From contig JAQUWY010000003.1 in NCBI GenBank assembly GCA_028692655.1, positions 55,070-90,810 of the forward strand: 35,741 nt of DNA, in the 5' to 3' direction. Below are positions 10,487 through 19,185 of the stretch, one piece after another. The notes under the pieces are model-generated. The model saw only the letters and a program-made list of their open reading frames with translations, was not told the DNA's origin and did no database searches. The stretch comes from Candidatus Omnitrophota bacterium. GTDB lineage: Bacteria; Omnitrophota; Gorgyraeia; Duberdicusellales; 4484-171. The translations under genes were made by a program, and so were the position numbers. How positions within the stretch are numbered: position 1 is the first letter of the stretch; the number at the start of each line of letters is the position of its first letter.

Positions 10487-13400
10487 TTAACATTTTGAAT
10501 ACCCGCAGGCGTCACAAACTAAACAGCCTTCCTGATGCCTGAGAGCAAAACCGCATTCTATACAAACTCCCACCACATTATGTGAATTACTTTTTTTGAC
10601 TACTGTGGTAATTTTTTCTTCTTCAATTTTCTTAACCGGTAACGCCCCGACTTCCACTATATCTTTCTGATCAAGGCCTCTTTTTTCTAAAACTCTGGCG
10701 ATAGCATCCGCACAGGAAAAAATCTTTTTGCCTTTGTCCCAAGAAGGAGAAGGGCATCTTATGCCTTTAAGCTGTTCAACAATAACTTTTATGTCTATGC
10801 CTCCTCTTAAAGCAAGAGAAACTAACCTGCCAACTGCCTCCAGCTGAGACCCGGCACATCCTCCGGCTTTACCCATTTGGGTAAAAACTTCAAACAAATT
10901 GCCCTCTTCGTCCTGATTTACGGTTATATATAAATTACCGCATCCGGTAGTAACCTTAGTAGTAGTCCCTAGAATTACTTCAGGCCTTGGCTTAGGATAA
11001 GGAATAACCAGGGAACCGTCTTGGGCACCTTCCGTTTGTAATTGGGAGTTTTTATTATCCACAGTCAAAACTTGAACGTTTCTACTGCCGTCCCTGTAAA
11101 CCGTTATCCCTTTACATCCTAATTTATAAGCAAGCATATAGGATTCTTTTACATCCTCCACGTCAGCGTCATTAGGCAAATTTATCGTTTTGGAAACAGC
11201 ATTGTCAGTAAACTCTTGAAAAGCGCCTTGCATTTTTATGTGCCAGTAAGGAGAGACTTCCATGGCAGTTTTAAATGTCCTTTTTACATCGTCAGGCACT
11301 TCTTCCATGGTTTGGATACTTTCTCCGCTGGCAATTTTTTTCATGAGTTCCTGAGAGTAAAACTTCTTCTTCTTGGCAACATATTCAAAGGCAGGATCTA
11401 CCTCCAAAAGCTTTTCCCCGTCTAAAACATTGCGGAAATAACATAGATAGAAGCTTGGTTCTATACCCGAAGCCGTAGGCCCGGCAATAAGGCTAATGGT
11501 GCCTGTAGGAGCTATTGTAGTAAGGGTAGCGTTCCTTATTTTGACTCCTTCCTGTTGCCAACGGCTGCCTTTCCAGGCTGGAAACACCCCTCTTTCTTTA
11601 GCTAATACTATTGATTCGCTTTTGGCCACATCACGAATAAAACCCATAACTTCCCGGGCCAGATTAATAGCTTCATCGCTGTCATAAGGTATGCCTAAAA
11701 ATCCCAGCATAGTTGCCCACCCCATAATACCAAGCCCAATTTTTCTGGTTCGTAAAGTATTCTCTTTTATTTTAGGTAAAGGAAACCTGTTGGCGTCAAT
11801 AACATTATCCAGAAAGCGGGCCGCAAAACGCGTAGTCTTTTCTAACTTGGTCCAATCAATTTCAAACCCTTTGCCGGTATTCTTAAGCATTTTATACAAA
11901 TTTATAGAACCAAGATTACAGCTCTCATAAGGCAGAAGCGGCTGCTCCCCACAATTATGGACTTTAAAACCATTGGCATCAAACGCATGTACTTCCGGAA
12001 TTTGAGCATCGTAAACATCCTCAATACCTTCAAAGATTACCTCTTCAACCGTAGCCGTAAAAAACTCCTTGTTTAATTTTCTTTTGTAGGATTTTAAAGC
12101 AACTGTTAATTTTTGATTTTTCTCACGATTCTTAAAGCCTATTAGCTGCGCGAAACGTAAAATATTTTCTTCAGAAATTACAAGCTCATGCTGTGCCTTA
12201 GCAGAGTATTCCTTAAATCCACCTTTTCCATCTGGCAAACTTTTTTTGCCCTCCCTTCTCCGATAAGCATAAATCTTTGAATAAATTCCTAATCGAAGAA
12301 GTATTCTTTGGACAGCATTTAAAAAATTTATATCACTCTGAGAAAGCCTTATTGATACTCCCTTTTCTTGATTTCCCTGGACTGAGCCATCAGCATCAAA
12401 CAGCCCCCGTAAAAGCCCCCTGCAAAATTCGGAAGAAGCTTTCTCCATTCGTTCTGTTATTTGTTTAACGTTATTTAATCCCAAATCGTAACCAATATTT
12501 TTAACATGTGCTGAAGACAATCTGCATTCACCTCGCCCCTCAACCTCCAGCCAACCTTTAAAATCTTTCCGATGGGGGAAAGACATAGCTACCCTCAACG
12601 CTTCTTCCTTGACCAAAGAAACACCTTTATCTTTTTCCCAAACGGAAAGAACAAATTTATCTTTCTTGAGAGTGCCATCACCCAAAAGAAGGCCAGTTAG
12701 ATATCCTTCGTCAAAAGAATGATCGCCTTCCCAGGCTTTAAGCGCTTCATGGTTATGTAGTATAACTTTATCACCGGATTTTAGCGAATCCGCAGAAACC
12801 CATTCAGCAGCCAATCTGTCTCTATTTTGATAAGTAACTTTCGATAAAGGGTGATTTAAGGTAAGGCGCACTTCGAATCCTTCTTTAGTCTTTAGCCTAT
12901 ACACCGGCTTAACGCCAGTATTAAAAAAACCTCTGAAGGTGCTTCTGTATTTTTTCCCATCCGTTATCGCAACGAATTCTTTACCTAAAAGTTCTATTAC
13001 TTTTCTCGGACCATCTTCAGTCATCACCCAAGTATCTGCCGTAACACAAGGATTTGTACTCTCAACATCTCCCAGATGGCGCGTAGAATTATCTTTATTA
13101 ATCTTATCAATAAAGACTATTCCCGGCTCTCCATTCTTGTAAGCATATTGGGCTATAGTATCAAAAACTTCACAGGCATCCAAACTTTCCACCGTCTGGC
13201 CGCTATGGGGATCTATAAGGTCATACTTTTCCTTATTCAATACCTTTTCCATGAAATCATCGGTAAGGGCCACAGAAATATTAAAATTGCAGATATCGCC
13301 TTCCTTTTCTTTACACTTTATAAATTCAAGGATGTCAGGATGGTCCACCTTCAATATCCCCATATTGGCACCCCGGCGGGTTCCTCCTTGCTTTACAGCT

Positions 13401-13873
13401 TGAGTGGCCGCATCAAATACTTTCATAAAGGAAACCGGTCCGGAAGCTACACCGCCTGTTGATTTAACTACGCTGTTTTTGGGACGAAGACGTGAGAAGC
13501 TAAAACCGGTTCCGCCTCCGGTTTTATGGATAAGAGCGGTAGATTTAATGGCATCAAAAATGGAATCCATAGAGTCTTCGACAGGAACAACAAAGCAGGC
13601 AGAAAGCTGGCCCAGGTCTCTGCCGGCATTCATAAGAGTAGGAGAGTTCGGCATAAATTCCAAATCTCTCATCATTTCAAAAAAGCTTTTAGCCAAGCTT
13701 TCTATACTGTCCTTGCTTGCTCCGTACCTGCTTTCTACCCTTGCTATATTTTCAGCAACTCTGGTTAGTAATTCTTTAGGCGTTTCAACAATCTTGCCTT
13801 CATTGTTTTTTCTAAGATAACGTTTTTTAAGGACAACTATAGCGTTGGCAGAAAATTTCAAATCCCCCTCCAT
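10487..13873 (-). CDS. nrdJ: Adenosylcobalamin-dependent (class II) ribonucleoside-diphosphate reductase, interrupted by an in-frame intein
   Basis: FMPNSPTLMNAGRDLGQLSACFV, HKTGGGTGFSFSRLRP, N-P-[intein]-CGEQPLLPYESCNLGSINL, C-terminal Cys-rich CIECGFALRHQEGCLVCDACGYSKC. Confidence 0.96.
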   Translation of the reverse strand: MEGDLKFSANAIVVLKKRYLRKNNEGKIVETPKELLTRVAENIARVESRYGASKDSIESLAKSFFEMMRDLEFMPNSPTLMNAGRDLGQLSACFVVPVEDSMDSIFDAIKSTALIHKTGGGTGFSFSRLRPKNSVVKSTGGVASGPVSFMKVFDAATQAVKQGGTRRGANMGILKVDHPDILEFIKCKEKEGDICNFNISVALTDDFMEKVLNKEKYDLIDPHSGQTVESLDACEVFDTIAQYAYKNGEPGIVFIDKINKDNSTRHLGDVESTNPCVTADTWVMTEDGPRKVIELLGKEFVAITDGKKYRSTFRGFFNTGVKPVYRLKTKEGFEVRLTLNHPLSKVTYQNRDRLAAEWVSADSLKSGDKVILHNHEALKAWEGDHSFDEGYLTGLLLGDGTLKKDKFVLSVWEKDKGVSLVKEEALRVAMSFPHRKDFKGWLEVEGRGECRLSSAHVKNIGYDLGLNNVKQITERMEKASSEFCRGLLRGLFDADGSVQGNQEKGVSIRLSQSDINFLNAVQRILLRLGIYSKIYAYRRREGKKSLPDGKGGFKEYSAKAQHELVISEENILRFAQLIGFKNREKNQKLTVALKSYKRKLNKEFFTATVEEVIFEGIEDVYDAQIPEVHAFDANGFKVHNCGEQPLLPYESCNLGSINLYKMLKNTGKGFEIDWTKLEKTTRFAARFLDNVIDANRFPLPKIKENTLRTRKIGLGIMGWATMLGFLGIPYDSDEAINLAREVMGFIRDVAKSESIVLAKERGVFPAWKGSRWQQEGVKIRNATLTTIAPTGTISLIAGPTASGIEPSFYLCYFRNVLDGEKLLEVDPAFEYVAKKKKFYSQELMKKIASGESIQTMEEVPDDVKRTFKTAMEVSPYWHIKMQGAFQEFTDNAVSKTINLPNDADVEDVKESYMLAYKLGCKGITVYRDGSRNVQVLTVDNKNSQLQTEGAQDGSLVIPYPKPRPEVILGTTTKVTTGCGNLYITVNQDEEGNLFEVFTQMGKAGGCAGSQLEAVGRLVSLALRGGIDIKVIVEQLKGIRCPSPSWDKGKKIFSCADAIARVLEKRGLDQKDIVEVGALPVKKIEEEKITTVVKKSNSHNVVGVCIECGFALRHQEGCLVCDACGYSKC
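11954..13048 (-). mobile_element. Intein with LAGLIDADG homing endonuclease domain inside nrdJ (365 aa)
   Basis: Starts CVTADTWVMTEDGPRKV (block A), TLNH (block B), YLTGLLLGDGTL and LLRGLFDADGSV (dodecapeptides), ends NGFKVHN followed by Cys of CGEQPLL; removal restores ESTNPCGEQPLL. Confidence 0.97.
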
Positions 13874-14022
13874 AACCCCCCTTTTCTTTTACGATTAGAT
13901 TTTTTTCTCATTTTAAGTATCCAAAACATTACGAGCAGGTCAAATCTCTACGCTTTAACAACGAAACTCTCTTCTAACCGAAGAATAAATCATAGCAGAA
14001 TTTTAAAAAGATAGGACTCCTT

Positions 14023-14051
14023 TTTATATCACTCCTAAAACAATTTGTCAA
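14023..14051 (-). promoter_or_regulatory. Candidate sigma70-type promoter of nrdJ: TTGACA-N17-TATAAA
   Basis: Reverse complement ttgacaaattgttttaggagtgatataaa; consensus -35, near-consensus -10, 17-bp spacer. Confidence 0.7.
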
Positions 14052-14057
14052 GAAAAA

Positions 14058-14105
14058 ATACCATATCTGGTGGTTTTTTTAAAGCAATGACACAATATGT
14101 TGTTA
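14058..14105. promoter_or_regulatory. Candidate tandem NrdR boxes (14058-14073 and 14090-14105)
   Basis: acacaatatgttgtta and ataccatatctggtgg, compared by eye with the NrdR consensus acacwatatatwgtgt; start-to-start distance 32 bp. Confidence 0.5.
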
Positions 14106-14135
14106 AAATTATTTTGGCCGGATAGTAAAACGAGT

Positions 14136-15128
14136 TTATAAAAAATTTACCGTATCTCTGATAATCAACTCTGTATCGAGCTCAACTCTTTGAGGCCCTC
14201 CCCTGCCGGCAATATTATCTCTTAATATTCCAACAGCTCGGTTTACCATAGTTTTTAAGGGCTGCCTCACGGTTGTAAGCATTAGGTTCCCATAAAGACA
14301 GTGAGGATTATCATCAAACCCTATAACGCTTAACTGCTCAGGCACTTTAATCCTTTTTTCTTCAGAAAAATTTAACACTTCACTGGCAATCTCATCGCTG
14401 CAGCAAAATATAGCAGTAGGCATATCTCCAAAAGACACAATTTCTTCCAGTTTTTCACGAGCTTCTTTACGGGAAAAATTAGTAACCTTGATGTAATCTT
14501 TATTTACCCTTATACCGCCTTTTTCCAAGGCTGCTTTATAACCCTGGAACCTATCATCAGCACATTGTACCCGAAGATCTCCGGCTAAATGAGCTATTTT
14601 CTTATGTCCATGCTGAATCAAAAACTCTGTCGCCTCATAAGCCCCTTTAAAGTTGTTTATTGCGACAAAACTTACCTGAGGATCTTCCACCTTATGGTTA
14701 ATTACAATTAAAGGTATCTCTTCCTTTAACAAGCGCTTCATCTGTGCTTCATTGCCAATGACATCTGCCATTATGACTCCATCCACAAGGGAAGTCTTAA
14801 AACTATCTTTATTCCAAAAAACATTAAGGTGCAAATCTATACCTTTTTCGCTGGAAACTGCAGCAACTTCTCTTATGATCTCCAGAGCGTAAAAAGAATA
14901 AAAAATACCCTCATACCCGGGAATTATCAAGCCAAAGGTATCGAGATGCCCTCCGGCTAAACGACGGGCATAAAGTGAGGGTTGGTAATTTAGCTCCTTT
15001 ACGGCGCTTTCAACCCTTTGACGATTCTCTTCTTTTAAAGGAAATTTATTAAGGAAGCGGGAAACAGTGGCAATTGATACCCCTGCTTTTTTAGCTACTT
15101 CTTTTATGGTGATTTTAGAGGAAGACAC
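14136..15128 (-). CDS. LacI family transcriptional regulator
   Basis: ITIKEVAKKAGVSIATVSRFLN HTH; periplasmic-binding-like domain. Confidence 0.94.
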   Translation of the reverse strand: MSSSKITIKEVAKKAGVSIATVSRFLNKFPLKEENRQRVESAVKELNYQPSLYARRLAGGHLDTFGLIIPGYEGIFYSFYALEIIREVAAVSSEKGIDLHLNVFWNKDSFKTSLVDGVIMADVIGNEAQMKRLLKEEIPLIVINHKVEDPQVSFVAINNFKGAYEATEFLIQHGHKKIAHLAGDLRVQCADDRFQGYKAALEKGGIRVNKDYIKVTNFSRKEAREKLEEIVSFGDMPTAIFCCSDEIASEVLNFSEEKRIKVPEQLSVIGFDDNPHCLYGNLMLTTVRQPLKTMVNRAVGILRDNIAGRGGPQRVELDTELIIRDTVNFL

Positions 15129-15219
15129 CAGATATGCCTCTTTATCTTTGTGAGCTTAATATCTAAATTTTTAAATCTCCGACAAAAAAGGCCAGGCGGC
15201 TTATCTTCAGCTGCTGAAC

Positions 15220-16386
15220 TTATCTACTTATAACGATATCGCCTTCTTGTACGGTGAACCCGCCGGAAACTTCCTTTATATCCGCTGCTGAAATCTCACG
15301 CCGAGTTTCAATAACTTCTACGGTTGCTATTTCTCTGCCGCTGCGCATAATCTTTAAAAGCGCTCCGGGCCTTAAGCCAGAACTTTCCCCGATGTCCACA
15401 ACCACGAACTTCTCTTCGCCATTAACAGCAATGACTTCGCCCCTTAAACCTTTCAACCCTGGAGCATCAGGTTTGACCACTATCGGCGGCAATTCCACTG
15501 AAGCAGTTTCACTAGCCAAAGCCCTTTTGCCGCCTGCAATAGCTCTTTGAAGCTGCTCTTGCAATTCTTCAAAAGCCATAGATTTTTCTTTAAGAACATT
15601 CTCTGCATCCATTATTCTGCCTTCAAGGGCATCTTTTTTCTCCATAGTACCTTTGAGGTCAGTTTGAAGCTTAATTTTTTCTTTATTAGCCAAAACTAAT
15701 TCTCGTTTTAAACTTACATTCTCATTGCGCAATTTTCTAACTTCAACAACTGCCGAACCTCTTTCCTCTCTCTCGTTGACTAAATCCATGCTCATAATGC
15801 GCAGGGTTCTTTCTTTAAATTTTATCTCTTCATCAAGGCGCTGTTTTTCTTTAGTTAATTGATCTATTTTTATACTTAGCTCCTTGTTATTCTTATCAAG
15901 TTCGGTTATGCGGCTTTTAGCATCAAATAAAGCTTTTTTTAAATCATCAGCCATGGCCTCTAAAGCCGCTTTTCCCTGGACAAAATCAGCCCATTGGTCA
16001 TCGGTTTTACTTGAAAAACCGGAAGACTGCTGTGCAGTAGACACTTCGGCCTTTACAGGCTGGTTAAGCTTTTCTACCAAAAGGTCTCTTTCCCTTGATA
16101 TTTCGGTATATTTGTTTTTCCAGTTATCTCTCTCTTCTTCTAAACGGGAAAGGTCAGAGGTAATTGTTGATAGCTTTTGTTCCATAGCCGCACTATTTCT
16201 TTCCAGGCGGCTATACCTATCTTTAAGGCCGTTGTTGTCCTCTATAAGGATCGCCTTCTCATCTTTTAATTTTTCGTTTTCTTCAGATAAAACTCTGGCT
16301 TGATTATAAAATGTATAAGCAGAAAAACCTATAACCAGAATAAAAACCAGAAGAACTATTGAGATTATTTTAGACTTATCCATCAA
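15220..16386 (-). CDS. Membrane-anchored coiled-coil protein with small C-terminal beta-rich domain
   Basis: N-terminal TM helix (IISIVLLVFILVIGFSAYTFY), long heptad-rich region, C-terminal GEVIAVNGEEKFVVVDIGESSGLRPGALLKIMRSG...GDIVISR. Confidence 0.75.
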   Translation of the reverse strand: MMDKSKIISIVLLVFILVIGFSAYTFYNQARVLSEENEKLKDEKAILIEDNNGLKDRYSRLERNSAAMEQKLSTITSDLSRLEEERDNWKNKYTEISRERDLLVEKLNQPVKAEVSTAQQSSGFSSKTDDQWADFVQGKAALEAMADDLKKALFDAKSRITELDKNNKELSIKIDQLTKEKQRLDEEIKFKERTLRIMSMDLVNEREERGSAVVEVRKLRNENVSLKRELVLANKEKIKLQTDLKGTMEKKDALEGRIMDAENVLKEKSMAFEELQEQLQRAIAGGKRALASETASVELPPIVVKPDAPGLKGLRGEVIAVNGEEKFVVVDIGESSGLRPGALLKIMRSGREIATVEVIETRREISAADIKEVSGGFTVQEGDIVISR

Positions 16387-16419
16387 TACCCCCCTTTTGA
16401 TAGAATTATAGCATACAAA

Positions 16420-17379
16420 CTATCTCTGTAAAGCATTTTCTTCAAAAACCAACCTAGCTGCACCTTGAGAAGAAGCGTCCTCTTTGAGAAGCGAAAATAA
16501 CACCTTGCAGCCCTCTCTTATTTCATTAAAAGAAAAACTCTTTATAATACGTGTACATTCATTAAGAAAAACATCTCCGGCTTTCTCAAATCCGCCCCCT
16601 ATTATCAAAGCATCAGGGTTAAGCAGATTTATCAAAAAAGCCGCCTTTACGCCCAAAGAAAGAGCCGCTTCTTTGATTACAGCGCAAGCAATCTTATCCT
16701 TTTTCTGAACTTCACTAAAAATACTGTCTAAAGGTAATTCTCCCGAAGAAGAAATTCTTTTAAGCAAAGAAGTTTCTTTGCCCAGAGAGATAAGCTCTTT
16801 GGCTTTTTTAGTTGTATCTAAATCCGCCGGCCACTGCCGTAAAAAAGAAAAATCTCCAAAATGAGAATGCATCTCACTGCGGGAATTCAGGAATAACTCT
16901 CCAGCTGAAGCATCTTTACCTTCATATAATCTTCCACCGGCTATTATTCCACAGCCAACCCCCGAAAACATATAAACCATATTATTATACTTTTTTTTGT
17001 AAGCAAAATATTCCGCCCAGGCACAAGCATTAGCATCATTCACAATAACAACAGGCAGCTTAAAACGTTTTTGCAGGTAATCTCCCAAAGGCACAGAAAC
17101 GTATGAACCTTCCTTGTCGGGCCAGTGCACAACGCCTTTGCTGCGGCTGACTATACCGCCCAAAGCAATCCCAACGCCTTCAATATCATTCCTGTGTTTT
17201 TTCGCTTTAACCAGAATCTTTTCCAGAAGTTCCAGCAAGACTTCTATTGTTTCGTTAGCGCTGACATTGGACCTTTTCTTTTTTATTTGAGAAACAACAC
17301 CTTCTTTCTGATCAAACAAAACAGCCTGAGCATCAAAAAGATTCAGCCCTACACCTATAGAATATTTCTTATCAGCCAT
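16420..17379 (-). CDS. ROK family protein with degenerate motifs
   Basis: VVIVNDANACAWAEY, FSGVGCGIIAGGRLYEG, NPDALIIGGGF; no canonical DxGGT loop or zinc motif. Confidence 0.8.
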   Translation of the reverse strand: MADKKYSIGVGLNLFDAQAVLFDQKEGVVSQIKKKRSNVSANETIEVLLELLEKILVKAKKHRNDIEGVGIALGGIVSRSKGVVHWPDKEGSYVSVPLGDYLQKRFKLPVVIVNDANACAWAEYFAYKKKYNNMVYMFSGVGCGIIAGGRLYEGKDASAGELFLNSRSEMHSHFGDFSFLRQWPADLDTTKKAKELISLGKETSLLKRISSSGELPLDSIFSEVQKKDKIACAVIKEAALSLGVKAAFLINLLNPDALIIGGGFEKAGDVFLNECTRIIKSFSFNEIREGCKVLFSLLKEDASSQGAARLVFEENALQR

Positions 17380-17559
17380 CTGCCCCTTCTTTGTTTATAT
17401 TTTTATTCTCGGAAACTATTTGAATCCGGTTCAATATTAGCACTAGAAAAATTTTAGCAAAAAATAAACGCATTACAAGACTTTTATAAAAAGAAATATG
17501 TCAAACACCTGGGATTATTATTACATAAAACTGTCAAAAAACACAGACAACTTAAACGT

Positions 17560-18498
17560 TCAGGCTTCAATTTTAAATTTCAGGCTTTGTATCTTCTCCG
17601 AAGGCCTAGATTTCCAGCGCCGGTGTATCCAACTCCATTGGTTAGGAACTTCCTTTATCCATCCCTCTATTATTCGGGTAAATTTAACCGCATTTAGAAG
17701 AATGGCATGGTCTCTAGATTCCCCTGCCTCTAAAGCCTCTTCGGGAAAGATTTTAATGCCGTGTTTAAACCCCTGCTCATGAAAAATATACGCCGGCACT
17801 AAAGATGCCTTAGTGCGCAAGCCCAACACTATTGGGCCAACCGGAGTGGCGGCGAGTTTACCAAAGAACTTCACCCACACTCCGCCACTGCCAAAATTCT
17901 GGTCCATCTGCATAATAACAATACCGTTGCCAGACAAGGCTTTGGTAATTCCACTTACACATTCTCTACGGGGATAAGAAAAAATAGTATTAACTCCGGC
18001 TCCTGACCTGAGCTCATAAAGATAATCTCCTGCCTTCTCATCCCTCATGGGGCGGGTAACAAAATAAACCTTATAGCCCTCTTTGGCCAACTTAAGGCTC
18101 AATAAAGGAAAATTGCCTAAATGAGCAGTAACCAGGATAACCCCTCTTTGATTTTTTAAAGCTTTATCTAGATTAGACTTTCCTTCTATGCGTATATTGT
18201 CAAGCTGTTTGAGATTTCTCAAATAATGCAATAGCTCAAAAGACCCCTGGGCCATGGATACAAAAAAATCCCGGGTAATTTTTTTTCGTTCCCTAAGAGA
18301 GGTTTGCGGAAAGGCTACTTCTAAACTCTCTAAGGCTATCTTACGATGGCGTGCGACAACCAGATAAGCTATACTGCCTAAAACCTTACCCAGAAAATAA
18401 TTCCAACTTAGGGGCATTACTCCGCTGAATATCGTAAAGCCCCTGATGGCAAACCATCCAGCTCTTCTTTGTAATAGTTTCTTTTTTTCCTTATCCAT
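17560..18498 (-). CDS. Lysophospholipid/lauroyl acyltransferase family (LpxL/HtrB-like)
   Basis: GVILVTAHLGNFPLLSLKLA, MQMDQNFG motifs. Confidence 0.85.
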   Translation of the reverse strand: MDKEKKKLLQRRAGWFAIRGFTIFSGVMPLSWNYFLGKVLGSIAYLVVARHRKIALESLEVAFPQTSLRERKKITRDFFVSMAQGSFELLHYLRNLKQLDNIRIEGKSNLDKALKNQRGVILVTAHLGNFPLLSLKLAKEGYKVYFVTRPMRDEKAGDYLYELRSGAGVNTIFSYPRRECVSGITKALSGNGIVIMQMDQNFGSGGVWVKFFGKLAATPVGPIVLGLRTKASLVPAYIFHEQGFKHGIKIFPEEALEAGESRDHAILLNAVKFTRIIEGWIKEVPNQWSWIHRRWKSRPSEKIQSLKFKIEA

Positions 18499-18679
18499 AC
18501 CGTATATGAGATTCTAAAGTTTTGAAATGAAGGTTTCTTTTTTACAGAGTTCCGCTTCTACAGAATGAAATCCCAAAACCGTTTCGATATTAACCCTGAG
18601 TGTTTTAGAAGAGGCAAACCTTTAAAAATATATGCCAATTATTATATACACAAATTTTAAGGCATCAACGATAAAATAC

Positions 18680-19168
18680 TTATAACTTATATCCCAGTTT
18701 TCGCAGGAGTTTTTTCCTTTTAATTACGCCGGCCTCCGTCTCTTTGCCCTTGGGAGCAAAACCGTCCACAACCCCCAAGATCCCTCTTCCCTGGGCTGTC
18801 TGACAAATTATTACCTCCAGAGGATTAGCTGTAGCGCAGAATATACGGCATACTTCGGGCACCTGCTTTATTTGGTTAAGGATATTTACCGGATAAGCCC
18901 CTTCAATTGCCAGGAAAAACATATGCCCGCACCCTATCTTCAGGGAATTTCGAACAGCAATTTTCTCCAGATCTTTGTTGTTGCTTTGAGATCTCACTAA
19001 GCATTCGTCCGAAGCCTCGCAGAATGCCAGCCCAAAACGAATAGAAGGCACACTGCCTACGAGAACCTCATATATATCTTCAACTGTTTTAATAAAATGT
19101 GCCTGGCCGATAATAACATTTAGGCCCAGGGGTTTTTCTACTTTGATAATTTCCAGCTCCAGTTTCAC
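18680..19168 (-). CDS. Adenosine-specific kinase-like protein (DUF355 family)
   Basis: VIIGQAHFIKTVEDIYEVL, FGLAFCEASDECLVR, GCGHMFFLAIEGAYPVNILNQIK, FCATANPLEVI, RGILGVVDG. Confidence 0.8.
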   Translation of the reverse strand: MKLELEIIKVEKPLGLNVIIGQAHFIKTVEDIYEVLVGSVPSIRFGLAFCEASDECLVRSQSNNKDLEKIAVRNSLKIGCGHMFFLAIEGAYPVNILNQIKQVPEVCRIFCATANPLEVIICQTAQGRGILGVVDGFAPKGKETEAGVIKRKKLLRKLGYKL

Positions 19169-19185
19169 CGTACACCTCCAAATTA

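Noticed and set aside
13404-13820. 138-aa plus-strand ORF antisense to nrdJ (and other antisense ORFs across nrdJ, secA, prfB)
   Set aside because: Opposite strand of strongly conserved genes, no recognisable domain or SD.
13874-14135. Cobalamin riboswitch upstream of AdoCbl-dependent nrdJ
   Set aside because: No B12-box-like sequence or expected fold seen by eye; needs Infernal to be final.
18540-18660. Short plus-strand open stretch NEGFFFTEFRFYRMKSQNRFDINPECFRRGKPLKIYANYYIHKF
   Set aside because: Less than 45 codons, no SD or family match; sits in a minus-strand intergenic gap.
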